Shown: positions 1 to 8,152, numbered from the stretch's first letter. The stretch: 13,328 nt of DNA from an uncultured Streptococcus sp. (GCA_934216185.1 CAKQBM010000040.1:1-13328); one strand, 5' to 3'. The notes: generated by a model not told the origin, from the letters alone. Numbers and translations are program-made.

Positions 1-887
1 GTTTCAGGAACAAAAAGTGGATCTTGTAAGATTTTCTTCCAAACAATATTGTCAAAACCGTCCACAAAGCCCGCATTAAGGAGACTCTTGGTGTGAATAA
101 TCCCAATCACATTGTCCTTATCCCCATCATAGACAGGGATACGAGAATAATTTTGTTTTAAAATACTTTGGATAATGGTTTGACTATCATCCTGAATATC
201 GACCATAAAGGCATCCGTTCGAGGAACCATGACTTCTCTAGCCATTAATTCGTCCAGTGAAAAGATTCCTTGTAACATTTCAATTTCGTCAGCATCTAGT
301 GTTTCTTCACTATTGGTCAGCATGTACTCAATTTCATCACGGGTCATTTTTTCGTCAGCATCGTCAAAGGTCATAGGAGTCAAGCGACTCAAGAGATTGG
401 TAGATGCAGACAAGAGCCAAACAAAGGGACTAACTAGTTTCCCAAGCCCAATGATAACTGGCGCTGTACGAATCGCCAAGGCATCCTTTAGATTAAGAGC
501 GATTCTCTTAGGATACAATTCCCCAAAAACGATGGAAATATAAGTCAAAAATGCTAAAGATAGAAAACTTGCAATGGCATAAGCTGTTTCGCCATTCCCA
601 AGCCAAGATGCAATCACACGTCCTAGAGTATCAGCTAAACTCGCCCCTGATAAAATCGTAATCAGGGTAATCCCTACTTGAATGGTTGATAAAAAGTGAT
701 TAGGATTTTCTAGTACCTTCAGCAGACGAATATAGCGTCTATCTCCTTCTTCTGCCTTTTGTTCAACCCGCGCACGGTTAAGTGAAACCATGGCCATTTC
801 TGTGGCTGAGAAAAAGGCATTTAACACCGTCAAAATAAACAATAAAACAAATTGTAGCAACAAATTCTGACTACTTGGGTCTTCCAT
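1..887 (-). CDS. CNNM/CBS-domain membrane protein (HlyC/CorC family), C-terminus beyond window
   Basis: I translated 295 residues from ATG at 887 to the window edge without a stop; the 3' end lies outside. The order is that of the HlyC/CorC (CNNM plus CBS pair) family. A first membrane helix covers about residues 10-30 and leads into FFSATEMAMVSLNRAR. Further hydrophobic segments follow at about 65-85, 98-120 and 130-155, with the family motif GELYPKR near residue 126. An acidic linker precedes the first CBS domain, which begins around REVMVPRTDAF (about residue 215). The rest of the CBS pair and any CorC_HlyC domain are cut off. Family members are linked to divalent cation (Mg/Co) transport or homeostasis; the old hemolysin name is weakly founded. 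The start is fixed by AGGAGAAGAACT just upstream. The gene has its own promoter after the endA terminator, so it is probably a separate unit. Confidence 0.9.
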   Translation of the reverse strand, partial: MEDPSSQNLLLQFVLLFILTVLNAFFSATEMAMVSLNRARVEQKAEEGDRRYIRLLKVLENPNHFLSTIQVGITLITILSGASLADTLGRVIASWLGNGETAYAIASFLSLAFLTYISIVFGELYPKRIALNLKDALAIRTAPVIIGLGKLVSPFVWLLSASTNLLSRLTPMTFDDADEKMTRDEIEYMLTNSEETLDADEIEMLQGIFSLDELMAREVMVPRTDAFMVDIQDDSQTIIQSILKQNYSRIPVYDGDKDNVIGIIHTKSLLNAGFVDGFDNIVWKKILQDPLFVPE

Positions 888-919
888 AGTTCTTCTCCTA
901 AAATAGTATCTTGTCACTT

Positions 920-928
920 ATTATATCA
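920..928 (-). promoter_or_regulatory. Extended -10 promoter of the CNNM/CBS gene
   Basis: The minus strand reads TGATATAAT, a TGn-extended -10 box. It lies 32 nt upstream of the ATG at 887, with a good Shine-Dalgarno between. No convincing -35 box is seen 16-18 nt upstream. Confidence 0.6.
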
Positions 929-998
929 CAAAAATTAGCTCAGTACATATTATTTTTCTCAGTGTCTATTCTAGTTCTACTTAAATTGTCCAAACAAG

Positions 999-1029
999 AA
1001 CTCCTATATCTACAAGTGACATAGGAGTT
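999..1029 (-). terminator. Probable intrinsic terminator after endA
   Basis: AACTCCTAT (999-1007) pairs perfectly with ATAGGAGTT (1021-1029) around a 13-nt loop, 11 bp after the endA stop codon. On the minus strand the stem is followed by TTCTTGTTT, an imperfect U tract. It plausibly ends the rsmD-to-endA block. Confidence 0.6.
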
Positions 1030-1040
1030 TATCTTATCTT

Positions 1041-2084
<1,044 letters not shown>

Positions 2085-2098
<14 letters not shown>

Positions 2099-3368
2099 CA
2101 CTTGCCTCAATCCGCTGAATCTTAGCACCCAGCTGCGCTAACTTCTCATGGAAACGGTAGTAACCTCTATCCAAGTGAACCAATTTACCGACCACAGTTT
2201 CTCCTTGCGCTACCAAACCTGTCAAAATCAAGGCTGCGCTGGCACGAAGGTCAGTTGAAAGAACTTCTGCTCCCTGCAAAGGCTGTCCACCAACAATACG
2301 AGCTGTGTCACGGATAATCTCAGAATGTAAGCCCATGCGGCGCATTTCTTCTAGATGTTGGAAACGATTTTCGAAAACCGTCTCCACCATAGTTGATTCG
2401 CCTTTTGCGACAGTCATCAAGGCTGTAAATTGAGCCTGCATATCTGTTGGAAATCCCGGATGGGGCAAGGTTTTCACATGGACAGCTTTTAGATTTTCTA
2501 GTTGAGAGCGAACGCGAATTCCTTCAGTCTCCTCTGTCACTTCCACTCCCATTTCAAGCAATTTGGCAATCAAGGGACGGTTGTGCTCCCAAACAGCATC
2601 TTTAATCAAGACATCACCACCAGTCATGGCAGCAGCCACCATAAAGGTTCCAGCTTCGATACGGTCTTGGACCACATTGTGAGTCGTACCGTGAAGTTTC
2701 TCAACACCAGTAATGGTAATGGTCTCTGTACCAGCCCCTTTGACCTTGGCTCCCATCTCATTTAGGAGAATAGCCAGGTCGACAATCTCAGGCTCACGCG
2801 CAGCATTCTCAATCACTGTCACACCATCAGCCAGCGTCGCTGCCATCATCAAGTTCTGAGTAGCACCAACACTTGGGAAATCCATATAGATATGAGCTCC
2901 ATGTAAGCGATCAGCCTTGGCTTCGATGTAACCAGCTGTCTGGCTAATCTTAACCCCCATAGCTTCTAGACCTTTCAAATGAAGATCAATAGGACGGCTA
3001 CCAATCGTACAACCACCTGGCATGGATACCTTAGCATGACCTACACGGGCAAGAATTGGCCCCAAGACAACGATAGATGCACGCATCTTGCTGACATACT
3101 TGTAAGGAGCTTCCTCAGTGATATCGCCAGTCGCGTCCACCTCAACAAGATGAGCTTCTTCATTAAAATCCACCTTGGCATTTAAACCACGAACCACCTG
3201 ATTCATAGTGAAAACATCTGACAAGATAGGAACATTCTGCAAGACGGTCTTTCCTTCACTTGCTAGAATAGTCGCTGCCAACAAAGGCAAGACTGCATTC
3301 TTTGCTCCTTCAATCGTAACACTTCCTAGCAGACGATTATCGCCACCTTGAACCACAATTTTTTCCAT
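2085..3368 (-). CDS. murA: UDP-N-acetylglucosamine 1-carboxyvinyltransferase (MurA1/MurZ paralogue)
   Basis: Catalyses the first committed step of peptidoglycan synthesis, transferring enolpyruvate from PEP to UDP-GlcNAc in the cytoplasm. The 427-residue length is normal. The N-terminal GAKNA motif carries the catalytic lysine (Lys23), and the PEP-binding loop [12 protein letters not shown] carries the reactive cysteine (Cys120), the target of fosfomycin. [13 protein letters not shown] and [13 protein letters not shown] are the conserved C-terminal motifs. AGGA lies 9 nt before the ATG. Low-GC Gram-positives carry two MurA paralogues; the neighbours epuA and endA identify this as the copy called murZ or murA1 in pneumococcus. 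It follows the ywzB-like gene by 23 bp, so it is probably co-transcribed with it. Confidence 0.96.
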
Positions 3369-3391
3369 ACTTATTTCCTTTACATTTGATT

Positions 3392-3622
3392 TTATAATAA
3401 TCCTCTAAGCGCTTCTTGCCACAACTGATACAGGCTGATAAAGAAAGAACTCATGATGTAGCCCATTACAATGCTGAAAAAGGCTACTAGCAAACGAACT
3501 TTTCCTGTATTCTCAGCTGTTACTTTTAAAACCTTTTCCCATCTAACAAGATCCTTTAAAAGGTAAAAACTCACATAAATAAAGAGCATGTGACTGCTTA
3601 GAGTGAATAATAATTGAACCAT
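3392..3622 (-). CDS. DUF1146 (YwzB-like) two-helix membrane protein
   Basis: A 76-residue protein of unknown function with two hydrophobic segments (about residues 6-22 and 45-66) separated by a basic loop, fitting the DUF1146/YwzB family. In Bacillus a ywzB gene also lies close to murAA, so linkage to murA is conserved. I choose the ATG at 3622. A longer reading from a TTG at 3676 would add 18 hydrophilic residues, has no ribosome binding site, and its extra codons contain a perfect extended -10 box. With the ATG start only 6 nt separate that -10 box from the codon, so the predicted transcript begins at or one base from the ATG and would be leaderless. The gene starts 58 bp after the sepM stop. 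Confidence 0.75.
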   Translation of the reverse strand: MVQLLFTLSSHMLFIYVSFYLLKDLVRWEKVLKVTAENTGKVRLLVAFFSIVMGYIMSSFFISLYQLWQEALRGLL

Positions 3623-3628
3623 TTGACT

Positions 3629-3637
3629 ATTATACCA
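3629..3637 (-). promoter_or_regulatory. Extended -10 promoter giving a leaderless ywzB-like mRNA
   Basis: The minus strand reads TGGTATAAT followed by AGTCAA and then ATG. The 6-nt gap puts the expected transcription start on the A of the start codon. It would be an internal promoter for ywzB-murA-epuA-endA inside the longer block. Confidence 0.6.
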
Positions 3638-3679
3638 TCTTCTCTGTTTGTGCGCTAGTTTGGAAACTTCACTCAAAAA

Positions 3680-4717
3680 CTAGGGATTGTTTTTCAAGTA
3701 ATCAATTGCATCTTGTAGGGTTTTAACAGGCACGATTTTCATATCTGTCTTGATTGTTTTGGCTGCTTCTAGGGCTGTCTGGTAGTTGTTTTTGGCATCT
3801 GGATGCGCTTTTTGTTCTTCTTCGCTAACAGGGTTATCGGGAGCAAAGAAAATCGCGGCACCTTCTCTAGCCGAAGCTACAACTTTCTTATCAATACCTC
3901 CAATGTCACCCACATTACCATCTCGGTCAATGGTTCCTGTACCGGCAACGATACGACCATTACGAAGGCCAGGGTCAGCTATTTGAGTATAGATGGCCAG
4001 ACTAAACATGAGACCTGCACTTGGACCACCGATACCAGCTGTTGAAAAGCGAATTGGGACATCACTGGTTACTTCTGTACGGTCAATCAAGCCGATTCCA
4101 ATTCCATTTTTGCCATTTTCCAAGGTGATAATCTTACCTTCTGCAGACTTGGTTTGCCCATCCTCTTCATAGGTGACCTTGACGGAGTCCCCTAATTTTT
4201 GAGAATTGACATAATCAATCAAGTCTTTGGAACTGTCAAAGGTCTGATCATTGACTGCGGTAACTGTATCAGAGATGTTAAGAATCCCTTTAAAGGTCGA
4301 ATTATCTGTCACAGTCAAAACATAAACCCCAAGATATTTTAGTTCAATATCCTTACCAGCTGTTTTTAGCCCTTGATATTTGGCCATATTTTGCGATGTT
4401 TGCATGTAGAATTGATTAATTCGCATAAATTCAACATCGGAAGAGCCACCTGTAGTCTCTTGGGCACTGCGAATATCTGTAAAAGGCGTCAACCAAGCAT
4501 AAATCATATGAGCTAAAGTAGCATGCTGAACACCAACTGTAACGAATTGATAGGCCCCAGCCTCCTTATCTTCTGTGTCATTTACTTTAAGGACTTGGCG
4601 AATATCTTCCGAACCACCTGGAACTTCTATATAGTAGGGCAAGGGCACTACAAATGCCAAGAAAGTCACAATTAAGGCCGCAATGACATATAAGGGCCAT
4701 CTAGTCTTTTTTTTCAT
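3680..4717 (-). CDS. sepM: Membrane-anchored PDZ/Lon-type serine protease SepM
   Basis: A 345-residue cell-surface protease. In S. mutans SepM trims the competence-stimulating peptide outside the cell; the substrate in mitis-group species is less clear. The sequence shows a basic N-terminus and one membrane helix (about residues 8-27). A PDZ domain follows around residues 140-190 ([17 protein letters not shown]). The C-terminal Lon-like domain carries the nucleophile Ser233 in [11 protein letters not shown] and the catalytic lysine, probably Lys278, in [12 protein letters not shown]. No ATPase domain is present, as expected for this subfamily. The start overlaps the coaD 3' end by 17 bp, with GGAGG inside coaD 8 nt before the ATG, so translation is probably coupled to coaD. 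Length and motifs look intact. Confidence 0.93.
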   Translation of the reverse strand: MKKKTRWPLYVIAALIVTFLAFVVPLPYYIEVPGGSEDIRQVLKVNDTEDKEAGAYQFVTVGVQHATLAHMIYAWLTPFTDIRSAQETTGGSSDVEFMRINQFYMQTSQNMAKYQGLKTAGKDIELKYLGVYVLTVTDNSTFKGILNISDTVTAVNDQTFDSSKDLIDYVNSQKLGDSVKVTYEEDGQTKSAEGKIITLENGKNGIGIGLIDRTEVTSDVPIRFSTAGIGGPSAGLMFSLAIYTQIADPGLRNGRIVAGTGTIDRDGNVGDIGGIDKKVVASAREGAAIFFAPDNPVSEEEQKAHPDAKNNYQTALEAAKTIKTDMKIVPVKTLQDAIDYLKNNP

Positions 4718-5189
4718 TTCTTATTTCCTCCAAAATACTCTCGGGAACATAGCAGGTAATATCCTGACCAAACTTCAAAAGCTCTCTAACACCTGATGAA
4801 CTAATATAGAGATGTTCAGGTCGGCTATGTAAATAAATGGTCTCTATATCAGGAGACAGCTGATGGTTGTAGTAATCAAAACTGGCTTCGTATTGCAAAT
4901 CCGCTGCATTTCTCAAACCCCGCACTAGACAAGTAGCCCCCAGTCTTTTTGCAACATCAACCACCAATTCATCATGAGAAGACACAACTTCAACATTTTC
5001 TAAATGTTCCAAAGCCTTTTCTAGCCCCCGTTTACGATTTTCGATAGGAAGAAATCCTTGTTTGTGGGGATTAAAAAAAATACCCACATAGAGCTTATCA
5101 AAGAGTTTGCTAGCTCGTTCAATCATATCCAGATGCCCATTTGTCATCGGATCAAATGAGCCTGTGAATAAACCAATCTTATCTGACAT
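4701..5189 (-). CDS. coaD: Phosphopantetheine adenylyltransferase
   Basis: Transfers AMP from ATP to 4'-phosphopantetheine, giving dephospho-CoA, the penultimate step of CoA synthesis. At 162 residues it is a normal CoaD. The nucleotidyltransferase signature is visible as [10 protein letters not shown] (TNGH at 16-19, the HxGH-type motif). [12 protein letters not shown] forms the substrate pocket, and ISSSGVRE (129-136) is the second nucleotide-binding motif. The ATG lies inside the last codons of rsmD (11 bp overlap), preceded by AAGGTGA, so it is co-translated with rsmD. The rsmD-coaD pairing is common in Firmicutes. Confidence 0.96.
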   Translation of the reverse strand: MSDKIGLFTGSFDPMTNGHLDMIERASKLFDKLYVGIFFNPHKQGFLPIENRKRGLEKALEHLENVEVVSSHDELVVDVAKRLGATCLVRGLRNAADLQYEASFDYYNHQLSPDIETIYLHSRPEHLYISSSGVRELLKFGQDITCYVPESILEEIRNEKKD

Positions 5190-5718
5190 AAACTGTCACC
5201 TTACTAATTCCATAAATTTTTTCCTTCCAGATGCCAAGACAGGCAATTTCTTCTGGAAGTTCCACGGCTTTATCCGTCTCACACACGACCATGACATCTT
5301 CAGAAAAAAGTTTTCTCTCAGCCATTTTTTCAATATCTGCTACGATTTGTTCCTTGGCATAGGGAGGGTCTAGGAAAATGAGGTCGAAAGACCCAGACAC
5401 CTGTTCCAATGCTCTTTCTGCATCCATCTTGAGGAGCTGAAATTTTCCAACTTCCTTGGTCATCTGGATATTTTCAGCCACGATAGCCTGAGCCTTACGG
5501 TCTCGCTCCACCAACACAGCGCTGGACATGCCACGCGATACTGCCTCGATAGATAAACCACCACTACCTGCATAAAGGTCCAAGACCCGTCCCCCTTCAA
5601 AGTAGGGACCAATCATGTTAAAAATGGCTCCCCTAACCTTATCCGAAGTGGGTCTCGTCGTCTTGCCTTCTAATGTCTTGAGGGGACGTCCCCCATAGAT
5701 TCCTGATACGATTTTCAT
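5179..5718 (-). CDS. rsmD: 16S rRNA (guanine966-N2)-methyltransferase
   Basis: Methylates G966 of 16S rRNA using S-adenosylmethionine. The protein has 179 residues, typical of the family. The N-terminal signature IVSGIYGGR begins right after the start Met, followed by [17 protein letters not shown]. Motif I for SAM binding is DLYAGSGGL (47-55), and the catalytic motif IV is DPPY (117-120). The ATG at 5718 is fixed by homology. Oddly, no Shine-Dalgarno precedes it: a perfect TGGTATAAT extended -10 box ends only 7 nt upstream, so the mRNA should start at or next to the ATG. This makes rsmD the first gene of the long minus-strand block. The DNA upstream is where the bacteriocin cassette joins. 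Confidence 0.94.
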   Translation of the reverse strand: MKIVSGIYGGRPLKTLEGKTTRPTSDKVRGAIFNMIGPYFEGGRVLDLYAGSGGLSIEAVSRGMSSAVLVERDRKAQAIVAENIQMTKEVGKFQLLKMDAERALEQVSGSFDLIFLDPPYAKEQIVADIEKMAERKLFSEDVMVVCETDKAVELPEEIACLGIWKEKIYGISKVTVYVR

Positions 5719-5725
5719 ACCGTTT

Positions 5726-5734
5726 ATTATACCA
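5726..5734 (-). promoter_or_regulatory. Extended -10 promoter giving a leaderless rsmD mRNA
   Basis: The minus strand reads TGGTATAAT, then 7 nt (AAACGGT), then the rsmD ATG. A second TATAAT lies 4 nt further upstream (5736-5741). No -35 consensus is evident, which fits an extended -10 promoter. Confidence 0.65.
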
Positions 5735-5781
5735 AATTATAGGCGAAAAGAGAAAGAAGAGGCTGGCTAGTACTAAATTCG

Positions 5782-5859
5782 AGGATAAAATTCAGAAAAT
5801 CTGTCTATAATAAAACGCATAACATCAAGCTTTACTACACCTGATATTATGCGTTTTTA
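5782..5859. repeat. Left direct repeat (78 bp) flanking the bacteriocin cassette
   Basis: It shares its first 55 bases exactly with 8629-8683. Then 4 bases (5837-5840) replace 3 (8684-8686) in the hairpin loop, and the last 19 bases are again identical. The identity extends well beyond the hairpin, so simple terminator similarity does not explain it. Confidence 0.9.
5812..5857. terminator. Bidirectional terminator ending the ABC transporter operon
   Basis: AAAACGCATAA (5812-5822) pairs with TTATGCGTTTT (5847-5857). After one C/A mismatch the stem continues with ATCA (5824-5827) and TGAT (5842-5845), closing a 14-nt loop. On the minus strand the stem ends in TTTTATTAT. It separates the cassette operon from rsmD. 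Confidence 0.85.
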
Positions 5860-5867
5860 GTGGTTAT

Positions 5868-6356
5868 CTAAACAAAAATTAAAAAGATAAATAATAATAC
5901 GATAGAGGTAACGCAACTCATAAAAATTTGCTTCACATTTACTAATTTCGTATCTTTCCCTTTTTCTATATATAATGGTAAGCGTGTGTTTACACTAAAG
6001 AAAATCAATACAGGAAATATATAAGCTAATAAATAGTTAAAATAAACACCTGACACTATCGATAGAAATAATAAATACGGTAAAAACACAAGCGAAAATA
6101 CAATTGCAAATCTAATCAAATCTATACGAAATTTTAAAATCTTTTTAGGATGATAAAAAAAGTAATAACGACCTTCATGAACCATTAAAATACCATAATA
6201 CACTAGATAGAGGAGGGATAAAACCGTAAAAGAAAAAACACTTACATCTTTAAAATCACCTTGACCTATATACGATATGATAGACAATGCATAAAAAGAT
6301 AACAATTCCAAAGCTAACTTAGTCCTAACAACAGTCAAAAAAAATACTTTCACCAT
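5868..6356 (-). CDS. Small multi-pass membrane protein of the bacteriocin ABC transporter
   Basis: A 162-residue protein I do not recognise as a named family. It is very hydrophobic, with about four predicted membrane segments (around residues 17-30, 38-60, 82-130 as two spans, and 145-162) and a basic stretch between spans two and three. It begins ATGGTGA, overlapping the stop codon of the upstream permease by 7 bp, with GGGTGAAAAT before it, so translation is coupled. Position after an ABC ATPase and another membrane protein suggests a second permease subunit or an accessory immunity protein for the bacteriocin. It is shorter than typical ABC-2 permeases (about 230-260 residues). It is AT-rich and uses codons such as ATA and AAA heavily, unlike the flanking core genes. 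No frameshift is evident. Confidence 0.75.
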   Translation of the reverse strand: MVKVFFLTVVRTKLALELLSFYALSIISYIGQGDFKDVSVFSFTVLSLLYLVYYGILMVHEGRYYFFYHPKKILKFRIDLIRFAIVFSLVFLPYLLFLSIVSGVYFNYLLAYIFPVLIFFSVNTRLPLYIEKGKDTKLVNVKQIFMSCVTSIVLLFIFLIFV

Positions 6357-6994
6357 ATTTTCACCCGACTAAATACAAGCACTAAACTATTGATTAAACA
6401 CAAAGCGAGTAAGAGTACTAACATTAAACTTACAGAACTAGCTTCAATGATTTGATTTAAATAAAACGGCATCACTTTTCGTACATTCAGAGCTAAAAAC
6501 AAAGCAAACCCTATACGAATCGTTAAATTAACAGTCTCCTGATATTTTTTCTTAAAAAAACAACCACCTAAGCTACTTACTAAACTAAAAATTTGGAGAA
6601 GAACCATATAAAATAGAAAGTATTTTTGTGATTTAAAGACTAAATCTAACGGAAATAGAAGCAACACCGACAATATACACAAAATTATATATTTCCTAAA
6701 AGTATAGTACTTCAACACTTCTACTCGAGAAAAATTATGGAAAAAGGATTGAAATTTTACAGCCAACTTGGACAATTCTTCTCTCTCTTTAGTAACTACA
6801 AAAATATTAGATAAAACAAGTAATAACGTCAACAATTGCATGCTATTTTCATATGGTAATATCTTAAAAAACAATATTTTTAATGAGAAAAATATAATTA
6901 AAAGAACCGCTATCAAACTCAAAATATTCCACAATCCATATATCCCGAACTTCTTTCGGAATAATTCTAATTTAAGTAAAAATAGTTTAGTCAT
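6350..6994 (-). CDS. Multi-pass membrane subunit (ABC-2-like permease) of the bacteriocin transporter
   Basis: A 214-residue hydrophobic protein with about six predicted membrane spans (around residues 24-42, 52-68, 104-120, 127-146, 160-172 and 190-208). No family motif is clear to me; the pattern fits an ABC-2-type permease without large soluble loops. I place the start at the ATG at 6994, where GGAGGAG in the ATPase gene lies 7 nt upstream. A longer reading from 7057 would run deep into the ATPase gene and lacks a ribosome binding site. The ATG overlaps the ATPase stop codon (ATGACTAA), and its own stop overlaps the next gene, so the three genes are translationally chained. The inferred role is the channel of an exporter that secretes the leaderless peptide or removes it from the membrane for self-protection. 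Confidence 0.75.
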   Translation of the reverse strand: MTKLFLLKLELFRKKFGIYGLWNILSLIAVLLIIFFSLKILFFKILPYENSMQLLTLLLVLSNIFVVTKEREELSKLAVKFQSFFHNFSRVEVLKYYTFRKYIILCILSVLLLFPLDLVFKSQKYFLFYMVLLQIFSLVSSLGGCFFKKKYQETVNLTIRIGFALFLALNVRKVMPFYLNQIIEASSVSLMLVLLLALCLINSLVLVFSRVKIW

Positions 6995-7625
6995 AGAGCT
7001 GCTCCTCCAACTCACGAATAGAACCTGTATTGGCAAATGTTTTGGCAACTTCTCCATTCTTTAAGAGAATAAAACTATCACACAGATCGTTTAAAGTGTC
7101 CAAAATGTGAGAAGAAATTAGAATAGTTGTTTTACCTTTGAAAGTCTTCAAGATTGATTTAAGTTGTGTGATATATGTTACATCAATACTATTAAATGGT
7201 TCATCTAAGATAAGTAGACCAATATCGCGAATAAATAGATTAATCAGAGATAATTTTTTTCTCATTCCTTGAGACAATTCTTCAATCCTAGTATCTTCTT
7301 TCCCCTTCAAATTCAACTCACTGATCAATTGCTCAGCAGTTTTTATTCCCCCTGTATGATTTATAATTAAAGTTACAAACTCACTAACAGTCAAAAATGG
7401 ATAAGGTTCTAAATCAGAAGGGATATATAAAATATTATCTACATCAAAATCCTCAACATCAAAAGTTTGATTTGCTTCATAATATCCTGACAGCATGTTC
7501 ATTAAGGTTGTTTTACCAGCTCCATTTTCTCCTAAAAGACCAATAATTTCTCCTTCTGGTAATTTCAAGTCAGTAATCTGCAGTCTAAAATTAGAATAAG
7601 CATGAGCAATCTGGTTAATATACAT
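6987..7625 (-). CDS. ABC transporter ATPase, bacteriocin export/immunity type
   Basis: A 212-residue stand-alone nucleotide-binding subunit. Walker A is GENGAGKTT (32-40), the signature loop is LSQGMRKKL (117-125), Walker B is LLILDEPF (137-144) with catalytic Glu142, the D-loop is NSID and the H-loop His is residue 173 (ISSH). The Q-loop region reads YIPSDLEPYPFLTV, without a clear glutamine, as in some antibiotic-resistance ATPases. I choose the ATG at 7625: AAAGGA lies 11 nt upstream and homology starts there. A TTG at 7667 would translate through that ribosome binding site. No peptidase or membrane domain is fused, as expected when the cargo has no leader to cleave. The gene follows the bacteriocin gene after a hairpin and is coupled to two permease genes. 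Confidence 0.88.
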   Translation of the reverse strand: MYINQIAHAYSNFRLQITDLKLPEGEIIGLLGENGAGKTTLMNMLSGYYEANQTFDVEDFDVDNILYIPSDLEPYPFLTVSEFVTLIINHTGGIKTAEQLISELNLKGKEDTRIEELSQGMRKKLSLINLFIRDIGLLILDEPFNSIDVTYITQLKSILKTFKGKTTILISSHILDTLNDLCDSFILLKNGEVAKTFANTGSIRELEEQLYD

Positions 7626-7656
7626 ATAATAGCATTTCCTTTCAAAAACGAAATAG

Positions 7657-7678
7657 GTGGGATTCAAGTGAATCCCAC
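7657..7678 (-). promoter_or_regulatory. Attenuator-like hairpin between bacteriocin and transporter genes
   Basis: GTGGGATTC (7657-7665) and GAATCCCAC (7670-7678) form a perfect 9-bp stem with a 4-nt loop, 9 bp after the bacteriocin stop codon. On the minus strand the stem is followed by CTATTTCGTTTTTG, an interrupted U tract. It probably stops part of the transcripts or protects the bacteriocin mRNA 3' end, so the peptide is made in excess over the transporter. Confidence 0.65.
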
Positions 7679-7687
7679 ACTATCTTT

Positions 7688-7822
7688 CTACCATGAGAAG
7701 TGATCTCTAATCATACGATATGCTAAATCTCCAGCATTTATCAGTTCCCATTTATGAGCCCAAGCCCAACGAACTGCTTGAGAGCCATAACGTGCAGCAA
7801 AACTTAAAATTCTTCCCCACAT
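7688..7822 (-). CDS. Leaderless class II bacteriocin, BHT-B / lacticin Q / aureocin A53 type
   Basis: A 44-residue peptide starting MWGRILSFAARYGSQAVRWA and ending RDHFSW. From memory it aligns along its whole length with BHT-B of Streptococcus ratti, also 44 residues (shared MWGRIL start, YG at 12-13, AV at 16-17, WAW at 19-21, KW at 24-25, IR at 38-39). It shares the YGS-AV-WAWA core and the NAG motif with lacticin Q and Z. No signal peptide or double-glycine leader is present, as expected for peptides secreted with formyl-Met. The peptide is cationic (six Arg/Lys against three Asp/Glu) and has five Trp, suiting membrane permeabilisation. The ATG at 7822 is the only possible start in frame before a stop, but its Shine-Dalgarno is weak. 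A consensus promoter lies 49 bp upstream. The three-gene ABC transporter directly downstream supports the call. Activity is inferred, not shown. Confidence 0.88.
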   Translation of the reverse strand: MWGRILSFAARYGSQAVRWAWAHKWELINAGDLAYRMIRDHFSW

Positions 7823-7870
7823 CTTAAACTTTTCATTTCCATTTTTTTGTAACTCTTTGGTTACATTCTA

Positions 7871-7898
7871 ATTATACAATATTTTATATCTATGTCAA
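7871..7898 (-). promoter_or_regulatory. Consensus promoter of the bacteriocin-ABC operon
   Basis: The minus strand has a perfect -35 TTGACA (7893-7898), a 16-nt spacer and a perfect -10 TATAAT (7871-7876). The expected start near 7864 gives a leader of about 42 nt before the bacteriocin ATG. Such a strong promoter fits high production held down by a repressor. Confidence 0.85.
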
Positions 7899-8152
7899 GA
7901 GTTTTCTTCAAAAAAATAACATTTTTTTCAAAATATTGATTTATGTTCGCATTTGACTCATACCATCGAAGAAAATCATCGTAAAACACTATGTTTTTTA
8001 AAGCAAACACAAAAAATATGATTATGTAACTAATTTTTGATGAGAGATCTCTATTTATCTGCTAAAAAATAATGTATTTAACCCAAATCAACTAATTGAT
8101 AACATAATTTCCAGCATTCTTTGAGATATTTCTTAAACAAGACTTATTGTGT
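7899..8152. other. AT-rich divergent intergenic region, no gene seen
   Basis: About 250 bp between the two divergent promoters. I checked ATG-initiated frames on both strands and found only fragments of 13 codons or fewer without ribosome binding sites. A 10-bp palindrome AGAGATCTCT occurs at 8043-8052, too far from either promoter to call an operator. No RNA gene or riboswitch is recognisable. Confidence 0.6.

Noticed and set aside
229..543. Plus-strand open frame opposite the CNNM/CBS gene
   Set aside because: It is antisense to a clearly coding frame and has no recognisable domain or ribosome binding site.
6995..7057. Upstream start at 7057 for the first permease
   Set aside because: The added residues are hydrophilic shadow translation of the ATPase gene with no ribosome binding site; GGAGGAG points to the ATG at 6994.
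7626..7667. TTG start at 7667 for the ABC ATPase
   Set aside because: The extra 14 codons run through the ribosome binding site AAAGGA and part of the attenuator hairpin; ATPase homology begins at the ATG at 7625.
8043..8052. AGAGATCTCT palindrome as the GntR operator
   Set aside because: It is more than 100 bp from both promoters and a 10-bp palindrome is not rare; no second copy was found near a promoter.
7899..8152. Further peptide genes in the divergent intergenic region
   Set aside because: Frames such as those starting at 7943 (plus) or near 7990 (minus) have 13 codons or fewer, no ribosome binding site and no bacteriocin-like composition.
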